The position numbers and the translations under genes were made by a program. Positions 11,501-20,160 of a stretch of DNA of 20,160 nucleotides are shown here, one piece after another. The notes below the pieces were generated by a model. The model searched no databases. It saw only the letters and a list, made by a program, of their open reading frames with translations, and was not told where the DNA came from. Numbering within the stretch: position 1 is the stretch's first letter; each line of letters starts with the position of its first letter. Origin of the DNA: Podila epigama (lineage: Eukaryota > Mortierellomycota > Mortierellomycetes > Mortierellales > Mortierellaceae); the NCBI GenBank assembly GCA_015679605.1, contig JAAAVE010000407.1:1-20160 (forward strand). Direction: 5' to 3'.

Positions 11501-13860
11501 CATCACCACAACATTGACACGCGTGTCATTGGACACTGTTGGCAGCTTGAGTTTTGATTGTCCAGGCTCCTTTTTGATTTCTTGTTTGACTTCAGGACCT
11601 CCTGCTGCGGGTGGTGGTTGGGCCTGACCTGGTGGCCCTGGCATCATCGGTGGAGGTGGGAACATGCCCCCAGGAGGAGGTGGCATCATCATACCTGGGA
11701 GCATTGGAGGTAGAGGCGGAAGCAATATACCTGGCGGAGGCGGTCCTACCCCAGGAGGTGGTATTGGGAGAGGACCTGGCTTTAGAGGTATGGTTTGTAA
11801 CGATGTCTAACCACACGAGAACATTAAAAAGTAAAGGTGAGTTTTGATAAAAGAGAGCGTGTGTGTGTGAGTAAGAAAAAAAAATATTGAACAACAGGAT
11901 CATAACAGGATCATAACAAGATATTCCGTCCTGAATTGCTTTTTTTGACAGATCGGTGAATATTACAAAAGAAACCGGACTTACCAAGAATGAATGAAAG
12001 AGATGAGGGACTGGATTGGCCACAAGTGTTTCGAAAATGACATCGACTACATGGTGCAGCGGGAGTTGTGTGATATTGATCTGTCCCAAGAGTGTGGCGC
12101 CGAATTTAGGTGGGATGACAGGAGTCGGCGCTGCAGGCGGAACAATGTTTGTGGAAGATGTATCTGGTTCGGATTTTATCCGCTTTGATCCAGTATCGTC
12201 GCCCCCCGCTCCTGAAGACCGTACGCGCTTTCCTGACTTTTTGTCATCACCATTCTCACGATCAGGATGGAGAAGCTGCTGTTGTTGTGATCGAGAAAGA
12301 GCCTTGCCTTCATATTTGATTCCAAAAGTTGCCAGTGCCTCTGTCAAGACTTGATGTTGTGGTGGTTGCAAGTTATCGGCCCTGTTTGTGCGTGTATGAG
12401 TGTACACAAAGGTCATGCATGCATTAGTCCATTAGTCCATTAGTCCCTGTACACCTGCAGTACACCTATTTTAGATGCGACGAATCGATAAGCAAAAAAA
12501 ACGAAAATTTGATAATATGTTCACATTACTTTGTCAGGGCCAGAATCTGAATCCGAATTGCCTTGTCCACGAATTTTGTCTGCAAGGCTGTGAAATGAGG
12601 TGGTGGTGGTCTCGTAAAAGCCATCCATGTCCTAAGAATTGTGGGCATGAACTGAGGTCTTGTCCTCTGCAATGTACTTGTCTGATTCACGACAGCGGTA
12701 ACAAGCGTTGACGTCCTAGAGTTGAAGTTTGTGCACCATAAAAAATCTTTCAGTACAAGAACGCTCGTCCAATGCTCCAGTGCCTCCAAATATTTTGAAA
12801 AAGAAAGAAAAACAGAAACTAGCTTGCATTACGTACACGTTGGGTCGTCTAATGACAGATAAAAGGTCCTGAAGAAGTCTATCCGCCTCCTGCTGCAAGA
12901 CGCTGACATTCAGGAACGGATGATTAGGAGGGATATAGTTCAATGCCAGCGACTATAAAGACAAGGAAAAAGAGACATTTAATAACATCATCATACGTGT
13001 CAAACTCCACGACGCGTGGAAAAGAATCTCCGTGATGTTCCTTACATTTGGACCTGCGTGCTGTTGCTGTGGTGGACTAAAAGACTGAATCTGTATGATG
13101 GTCTGCAAATATTTGCACAGCGAGATGACTACGCCCTCATTAATATTACTGAACTGTCGAAGAATCAGCTGCTTCATATTCACTGCACATTCGTTCCATA
13201 GACTGAGATGCACTGGCGAGTCCTGCGAACTATCAAATACACCGATAAAAAAGAATATGAATATGTTGTTAGTACTGAGATACAAACAAAGCGTACGTGT
13301 GTCTCCCGTATCATTTCTTTAGTGCCAATACCTGATCTGAAAGACAACTGGGTAAATGGACGCGCACACCTGGATGGCTCGCTTCAAAATGGTTGGTGAT
13401 GGACTCTGAAGCAGATCAGCAAGTGGACCAATAGATCGAAATATGGCTAGGCAGACAGAAAACAATGCAGATTAGATAAGGTGACTCGATAAGGTGGAAA
13501 CAACATTCGTCTCGATCCTCAATCAGAACAAGCAATGGGCAATGGTAACAAGATTCACAGATCATCGCTTGATATAATACCTTGACCGAGTGCTGGAGAA
13601 AGGCGCGGGATACTGGGAGAAAGGACAATATCCTGGATGTAGGTGAGCCACCAGTTCGCGACTGTTTCGTGGTGGATACCCTGGCGGGTACTACCGAGCA
13701 ACTGCAACGCACTGTCGAGGTGGTCAAGAGAAGGCGCCTGGTGCCATGCGCGCGTGAATGCGTCGAGGTGGGTGCGCAAGAGTCCTGGAGCGCCATCGCC
13801 AGCCAACGACGCAAGAGTGGCGTTGTTGAGATGCTCCTGGAGTGTGGACTGAAAGGTCAT
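8582..13860 (-). CDS. PTA1: Symplekin/Pta1, mRNA 3'-end processing scaffold, 9 exons, 1415 residues
   Basis: Symplekin (Pta1 in yeast) is the scaffold of the nuclear cleavage and polyadenylation factor. It holds the endonuclease module and, in yeast, the Ssu72 CTD phosphatase. Exons, 5' to 3', are 13860-13581, 13446-13332, 13229-13046, 12952-12837, 12715-12530, 12381-11985, 11806-9964, 9811-9380 and 9276-8582; all phases agree and the sum closes on TGA. Residues 1 to about 290 form the N-terminal HEAT-like region (ILKRAIQVCASIYP, SLWNECAVNMKQ, RPPPPHFTALQ). A bipartite nuclear localisation signal lies at about 341-363 (KKSGKRVRS, KRIK). A Pro/Gly/Met-rich linker follows at about 427-480. The C-terminal symplekin domain covers about 980-1250 (PPLIKAIKQDSPKLL, FLVPIVSGLNKEE, EDTVGWKAACEAMDICFNHPEIY, KKVWTRPVLWKGFVRC). 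The tail is Ala/Gly/Glu/Thr-rich. It is larger than yeast Pta1 (about 785) and near animal symplekin (about 1270). Start 13860 opens the first exon. Confidence 0.93.
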
Positions 13861-14081
13861 GGTCCAGGTGTTACTCCACGTCTTGGAGTATATGTGAGTG
13901 AGTGAAAAAAAGGGAGGAAAACGGAGGGGTGAGAAGTGAGAGTTAAGAAGAAGGACGAAATGATTGTGAGATCAAACTACCTTTATTCATTCGTTTCATT
14001 TCCATGTCATTTCATTCATTCAATCCATTGGTAGCAATGGATCCACTGGGGAAGACCCTTGTAGTCGTATATGCTACAATA

Positions 14082-14089
14082 TCACGTGA
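14082..14089. promoter_or_regulatory. Palindromic E-box TCACGTGA
   Basis: The octamer TCACGTGA is the high-affinity form of the CACGTG site bound by bHLH factors of the Cbf1/Pho4/USF type in fungi. It lies about 220 bp from the symplekin ATG and about 410 bp from the kinase ATG. Which factor and which gene it serves is inference. Confidence 0.5.
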
Positions 14090-14358
14090 GAAATACTTGC
14101 AGGTCACGCGCACGCACCATCCACCTCTTGCGCCCTTTTTGAAGGAAAGGGGTGTGTGTGTTGAAGGGAAAACGCTCTCGGAGTGAGAGTGGTGGTGGGT
14201 GAAAGAGAGGGGGGGCGAAATACATGAACCTGTGGTCAAGATGGATGGATGATTGTCTGTCCATTCAATTTACTTTCTATTTTCCTTCATTTCTATATTG
14301 CACACACACATACTTACATACTTCATATACTTTGTCAACCAATCGCACCCACCCTTAG

Positions 14359-14385
14359 AAAGAACACAAAGAACACAAAGAACAC
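14359..14385. repeat. Tandem 9-mer AAAGAACAC x3
   Basis: Three perfect copies of AAAGAACAC lie about 110-140 bp upstream of the kinase start codon, probably in its leader or core promoter. Confidence 0.9.
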
Positions 14386-14495
14386 ACTAGACAGCGCACA
14401 TATTACAAAGGATAACAACAGGAACACAACCCAACGACACGCACACACAAAAAGAAAGAAAAAGCACAACGGTACAAAAGAGACACACGTCGTCG

Positions 14496-17400
14496 ATGGT
14501 CGCCACAAAACCTTTGCCTCCAATCCCCCCTACAGCTGAACCTCCAGTCTCTGAAAAGAATACAACGGCGGCGACGGCTGACCGGCAGGAGAAGCGTGCG
14601 AGCCATGTCTTTCCTTCACTCTCTTCCCTTTCCGCACTGTCCTCACTCGCCAGTCTCAATCTCAATCTCAAGCGTAAACAGGATCCTGTCTCCAGCTCTG
14701 TAGGATCACGACCTAATAGTCCTCATCACTCTCGTCCATCCACACCTCAACCAAGTTCGGTGTCCGAAGGAGGAGGAGCAGGAGGAGGACAAGGACAAGG
14801 CGGGTCTGCGGTCATGGCCATCGCCACTGCACAACCAGCAAAGGACAAGAATTCAGGAACCACTCACACCACGGCAGTAGACACGTCTACCTTCTCGCCC
14901 GCTACCCTCGCTCGACTCTGCCTCGTGCTCGATCAACGCTCGCTATTGCATCTCCGAGCCATCGCTCGTCAATCCATCGCTTGTACATGTCTTGAACCAG
15001 AGATCCTCTGGCTACGTCTATTCATGGACATGATCCAACGTCTCGCGGCTAACGTCTCTGATGCCTGGCTTCAAATCGAAGCCTCGTACGAATCTACGTC
15101 GGGAAGTTCGATACCAACTGCAACAGGAGACTCTTGCACGAACAACACCAGCATCAACAACAATAACAACAACACAGACCTCTCACAGAATACTGGACAA
15201 AAAGATGACTCACCACAAAGCAAACACAAACACGCGGACAAGAAAAGAAACCTCGCTGCGTCCTCAGTATTAGCAAGTCTTGGCAAGCCCGAGCAGCCAA
15301 ACAATGAGGCGGATGAATCCTTACAGAATGTCAATTATACACCCTCATTCTCCTACAGTATTCAACTCGTCAAACGCGTCAGTTCTACACAGGAATGCAC
15401 CTTCACGCCTGGACGATTCGAGGGAAAGTCTGTACTGCTCGAGGAACGTTCAGTCACTGACCGCAAACGACGTATGTAATGTATTCTGTTCTATTATATT
15501 TTATTCTGATAAAGAATCCTAGAGCACATGTTCTTAACGTGTATTTTTCCCATCTCCCTCGTTTACACATGGTTATATCAACTCGGCACAACGACAACAC
15601 AAATACGGCACAACTGCATCACGGACAATGGGAAAACACACGATTGAGTAGACGGCAAAAAGAACAAAGGACCTCACATCCAACTCGGAGGAACAATCTC
15701 GTTGGCAGCAGGGGCTGATGATTTACCAAAGGCCGAAAAGATCCTCGAGCTCTTGGTGTTCTCAGTCTGCTCGCTCCAGCTTGAAATGAGCCTGCTCAGA
15801 GATCATCATATCGTCCGACAAGAGCCTGCCATCGGTCTAGCAACAGATTCCGCATTCAAATTCTCCTCCATCTCATCCTCAGCAGCAATGACCGCGAACG
15901 GTTCTCTCTCAAGTTCAAAACGGGCCTCCAAAGGCTCTTTGTTCTTTAGTTGGCTCTCACGAGGATCTGGACCTGCAAAGTACAAGAAGGGGACCACTCA
16001 ACTTACTCAGGATCCCAATACGACTCCGGGTAATAGTCGATCAAGCGGACTGGGCACGGATAACACTGGTGAAGACTTGGGATTCGGAGACGATCTTCAC
16101 AATAATCATAATTACAGGTTTGCAAAGATCATTCAGCAGATTGAAAAGGCTATCATCTCAGTTTCGCCTGATGTGGTCTTTCCACCACCTCATCTTCTTC
16201 TCCGGCTCCGGGATGAAGAGGCAGTGGGGTCAGAGTCTAGGCGAAAGTCATACACGTGGGAAGATGTCGAGTTTGTGGCAAGGAAAATTGGTTTTGGTAG
16301 CAGGATGCCCCGAACCAATGCTCCTGGACAAGCCACCATGGTGCGTTCCGTCACTGCGACCCCCACCACCGGCACCAACGCCTCCAAAGCGAACCGTCTC
16401 CCCGTTGAGTCGAGAGCAGGCATCGAGCATTTGATGACCAACAGCAACGCGCTTCAGGGCATCTTTAACCACCAGTCTCTCACCTTTTTGTACTCTTACT
16501 ATTGGTCCGCGACCGCAGCAGCACCATGCAACCCACCAAAACTGATCACGGTCGAATACTATCGTAAGGAAGGGCAATACGAGGACATGGGTCTTGGCGA
16601 GATGATTGAGCACATTTGTAAGCGCGCCAATGCGAACTGCCTTGACAAGACCTGCACTCACAAGCGGATGGAGCACATTTCGACCTACACGCATGGCGAA
16701 GGAAGGATCAATATTACGCTAGAGCAGCCAAGGCCAGATTCGGCGACCGACTTTGAATCGGAGGAATTTGTTCCGTTCCTTCAGAACACACAGACCATCG
16801 CTGTTTGGACGCGATGCAAGATGTGCAAGGCAAGGACAAAGCCAACGGCGCTCTCACGGGCATCACGGCTCTATTCTTTTGGCAAGTACTTGGAGCTACT
16901 GCTCTATGCTCAGCACTTTGAGACGGGGCCACGACCACTCTGTCAACATGCCATCAGTAAGGATTCGATCTCCCGTTGCTTCCTGTACAGCGGAATAGTG
17001 GTGACGTTTGAGTATGAGAGCATCGATCTCTTTGAGATGAGGATATCTCGACTGCAAGTCAATGAGAATTTCCCGCACATGCCTCAATACCATCGATACG
17101 ATGCAGACGAGGATGCACAAAACTTTTCGACCTTGTTCGCGTCCCCGTCCAACAAACCTTCGCCCCACAGCAGTACAGTATCCATGTCTCTGCACGGTGA
17201 CTATTTCACGGATGCAGAACAGGCCAATCTACTCAACAACACACGTCTTGAGATCATGCACTTTTATGACTCTTGCAAAAAGATCATTGTCTCGATGGAA
17301 CAATTCCTTGGTGAGCTGAAATCTGTCTCAAAGCAGAAGGGTATGAGCTCTCTTGGCACATCAGTGTCCTCCATGGACCCGACCAAGAGAGAAGCCCTAA

Positions 17401-20160
17401 CTCAACTGGACAATTTGGGCAAGCGATGGAAAGAAGACGAGTTTGATCTGTATGACCAGCTGAAGCGAATACCATTGACACGACTGAATGACCTTCGTAA
17501 CCGTTTCCGAGAGTATGCCAAGCGTACCATGAAATCTATGGAGTGTTGGCAACAGGACCATTGTTCACAAGTCCTCGATCCCGGTTTCACAGGAGAACGG
17601 ATAGAATGGGTCCTGCCAGAGTATATCCTGTATGCTTTCATTGAAATCCTTGTTTCTGCAAGATATCCCTTTTGTTTTTTGTTTTTTTCTTGCTCTTTGT
17701 ATGATCGCCGGTCAATGTCATTTTGGTCTGTGTTGCGAATGAATATGTTAAACAACGTACATCTATAGATCGGACTCGATGCACACCTTTCCTGGATTAT
17801 CCGTCATTGTACGGGAATACGAGCCAAGCTCCATCATTGCATCTGCTCTCAGGTACACATGTGCATAAGAATTGGATTTTTTTTTCTTTTGACTGTTGAC
17901 AGTAATAACACAGTGGGCATACTCACATTCTGTAATATCTCTTCTACGCAAAATACGCAACAACAAACAATAGCTCCATGGATTACCTGCGTCTTCTCTC
18001 ATCTATCAGTGGGTATGATGATGATCCGCAAGAGGACGACGCAGCACCTGTACCCCCAACAAAGGACGTCAGTTTCAATGGGACTGCATTAACAGGGACA
18101 AAGGGGCTGAAAACATCCCACTCCGCAGGAAGCGAAACCCTCAACACAAGGAAGAGTGGCAGCAATGGTAGCGGAGGCAGCGGCAGTGGAGGCAGTACGA
18201 CAGTGAACGGCACGGCCGATGATGATGACGATGATGATGAAGACTTTCTTGTCGTGGACGGCTACCAGACGAGTGCAAAGTTCCTTCGTGTTTCTAGAGT
18301 TGACTTTTCCAGCCTTCTTCCGAACAGCACCTTGTCCCCGCGTAGCACCATTGGCATTCACTTTGGCAGTGGCCGACATGGTAAGACCTCGACGTTAAGT
18401 AGCGCATCGGCCGTGGGTGACAAGAGAGGGGAGACAGGGCCGGCGCGACCTGTTAGTATGATGGTGCTCCCGACCCCAACATCAACGCTTATGTCATCCC
18501 CGTTTGCAACACCAGCTACAGGCGGGTCGGCTGCGGCCAGTTCCTCGTACTTTCTCACACCCGATACACCCAATGAGAGCCGGGCGACTACACCCACACC
18601 TGGGGGCAAGTCTAGACATTCATTTGGGTATCACTCCCTCACTTCAGGGCTCAGCGGCACGATGAAGGGACTGAGTCTCAACGCGCTCTCTGAAAAGATT
18701 GGCAGTGGCTTTTCGAGTTACGGCGTCACCAGTGCACACCTTGAAAAGACGGATAAAGAGTATTTCAAGCAAGGTGGGCATGATAAGATGGGACCCGGTG
18801 AAGGATTAACGTATAGCATTGAGAATGAGTCGACCGTCAAAAGTCCTCATCTCAAGACTCGTAAGTGTATCATTTTTTTGTTTATGTTTATATCTCCTTG
18901 CTCGACACTTGCCATGCCATGCTCTACTATATATGTGGATCAGAAGTGGAGATTGAAATTCCCTCGTGTCTGTCACCCTTGACTTAGATTTTTCACATGG
19001 AAAGACAGCATTCTCTTGCAAGATATATTTTGCGGCGGAATTTGACACGTTGCGTCGTCGATGTGGCATCCATCAAGACTATGTGTCGTCTCTCTCGCGG
19101 TGCAATGTGTGGAATGCCAATGGCGGAAAAAGCAAGAGCAGCTTTTACAAGACAAAAGGTATGAGTGTGTGTGTGTATATCGACAAAGAATAGCGACATG
19201 TATCGAATTTTTTTTTATAGAGCTATGCACGGTGCAACGAACTCGTCTCCATCCTGACAAAAACCCTTGTCATCTTGAAATGTTACTTTTCTTCTTACTT
19301 TAATTTTTGATTATGCTAGATGATCGTTTCGTGGTGAAGCAAATGATGTCTAGTTGGAATATTGCCGAGAAGGACGAATTACTGAAATTTGCGCCAAAGT
19401 ACTTTGAGTATATGGAACGAACACACGACGCACCGACAGTGTTGGCAAAGATCTTTGGTTTCTATACCTTCAAGATCAAAAATGGCGCCTTTGGACAAGT
19501 AACAAAGATTGATGTATTGGTCATGGAACATTTATTCTATAACCAAAAGATAACACGGGTAAGTGACTTGAACCAGACTAGTGGCTATTTTTTTTTCTTT
19601 TTGTACTGTATTGTTTGGATTGGATTGGATTGGATTGGATTGGTATAGTGCTGCACATTGAAATGGATGGGAGTAGTCGAAACATGCGTACAGAGCCTTT
19701 CCTTAGTCCTCATTTATATTTCTTTTTTCCTCTTACTTTCCACTATCAATATTGTAGACGTTTGACTTGAAGGGAATTCAGGATCGACATGCAGGATCAA
19801 AACCTATTACGACAGGCGGTGGGTCGACCACGCTCTGGGATGGCGATTTTATTGAAGGGAGATACAAAGCGCTCCTGTTGCTGTATTCGCATTCGAAAAA
19901 GATTATCCGACAATCACTGTTGAACGACACCGAGTTCTTGGCAGGGGCCAATATCATGGATTACTCGCTTTTAGTGGGTGTGGACGATGAACGCAAGGAG
20001 CTGGTGGTGGGAATTGTAGACTTTATTGGCGCCTATACATGGGCAAAACGGATTGAATCCAAGGGTAAGACGACACTCCGTGGTGCAAAGGATAATGTGA
20101 CCGTGCTTCCACCGCAGCAGTATAAGGCGAGATTCCGTCAAGCCATGGAAAGATACTTTT
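14496..20160 (+). CDS. FAB1: Fab1/PIKfyve-like phosphatidylinositol-3-phosphate 5-kinase, partial at 3' end
   Basis: Enzymes of this family make PI(3,5)P2 from PI3P on vacuole and endosome membranes. Exons are 14496-15471, 15652-17620, 17769-17852, 17974-18860, 18988-19158, 19320-19558 and 19758 to beyond 20160: 1576 residues so far, with perhaps a few dozen missing. The donor at 17620 and acceptor at 15652 each have one alternative. Residues about 290-380 match only the two ends of the chaperonin-like domain. The Cys-rich region at about 600-800 has HICKRANANC, CTHKRMEH, WTRCKMCKA and PLCQH. The linker has VIVREYEPSSIIASAL. The kinase domain from about 1300 has the glycine loop GGKSKSSFYKTKDDRF, catalytic Lys1369 (VVKQM), FDLKG, MDYSLLVG with Asp1510, and GIVDFI with Asp1530. 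The activation segment includes KGKTTLRGAKDNV. It lacks an FYVE finger and is shorter than yeast Fab1 (about 2278). It may be the main Fab1 or a paralogue. Confidence 0.9.
15472..15651 (+). other. Intron 1 of the PI3P 5-kinase gene (acceptor ambiguous)
   Basis: The donor C|GTATGT at 15472 is strong and leaves phase 1. The acceptor is either TAG at 15649-15651 or GAG at 15646-15648; both keep the frame into KKNKGPHIQLGGTISL. An in-frame TGA at 15645-15647 blocks any extension of the second exon further left. A CTTAAC branch-point-like motif near 15531-15536 is followed by no AG until these acceptors. Confidence 0.7.
17621..17768 (+). other. Intron 2 of the PI3P 5-kinase gene (donor ambiguous)
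   Basis: The acceptor CTATAG at 17763-17768 is clear because the next exon encodes SDSMHTFPGLSVIVREYEP. Donors at 17621 (GTATAT) and 17630 (GTATGC) are both phase 2 and differ by three residues. Confidence 0.65.
19615..19643. repeat. TTGGA pentamer tandem repeat in intron
   Basis: Five consecutive TTGGA units plus TTGG are found inside the last intron in the window (19559-19757) of the kinase gene. Confidence 0.9.

Larger units (their letters stand above)
13861..14495. promoter_or_regulatory. Divergent (bidirectional) promoter region between symplekin and the PI3P 5-kinase
   Basis: The 635 bp between the two start codons must serve both divergent genes. It holds a palindromic E-box (14082-14089), ATTC-rich sequence near 13985-14030, a TATATTG-like element near 14293, CA tracts and a 9 bp tandem repeat at 14359-14385. 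Open frames inside are low-complexity and I do not call them. No FYVE-type Cys cluster is encoded here, so the kinase gene does not appear to extend leftwards. Confidence 0.6.

Overview
The window comes from a filamentous fungus. Coding exons are separated by spliceosomal introns of about 90 to 200 bp with GT..AG ends. Proteins carry long Gln-, Pro-, Gly- and Ser-rich tracts, and the spacers are pyrimidine-rich and full of microsatellites. Base composition and protein style suggest an early-diverging lineage such as Mortierellomycota, but that placement is an impression, not a phylogeny. There is no sign of mobile elements, CRISPR, rRNA or convincing tRNA.

Layout, left to right: (1) about 1.65 kb of non-coding, low-complexity sequence; (2) a plus-strand single-exon gene (1656-3701) for a secreted-then-anchored, single-pass membrane protein with a Pro/Thr-rich ectodomain and a long Ser/Gln-rich tail; (3) a convergent small minus-strand ORF of unknown function (3886-4269); (4) a seven-exon minus-strand gene (4695-7575) for a TBC-domain Rab GTPase-activating protein; (5) a 1 kb spacer; (6) a nine-exon minus-strand gene (8582-13860) for symplekin/Pta1, the scaffold of the mRNA 3'-end cleavage and polyadenylation machinery; (7) a 635 bp divergent promoter region with a palindromic CACGTG E-box; (8) a plus-strand gene from 14496 to beyond the right edge for a Fab1/PIKfyve-like phosphatidylinositol-3-phosphate 5-kinase.

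I rebuilt the exon chains by hand from homology and from splice-site phase. In the TBC gene and symplekin every junction is phase-consistent, and the totals close exactly on a stop codon (690 and 1415 residues). In the kinase gene two splice sites have equally in-phase alternatives, and the last exon is cut by the window edge.

The genes do not form an obvious functional cluster. The Rab-GAP and the PI3P 5-kinase both act on endomembranes, but symplekin, a nuclear RNA-processing factor, lies between them, so I read this as ordinary fungal gene order. The most notable point is the kinase. It has the Cys-rich region and C-terminal lipid kinase domain of Fab1/PIKfyve, but no FYVE finger, only the two ends of the chaperonin-like domain, and an altered DLKG motif.
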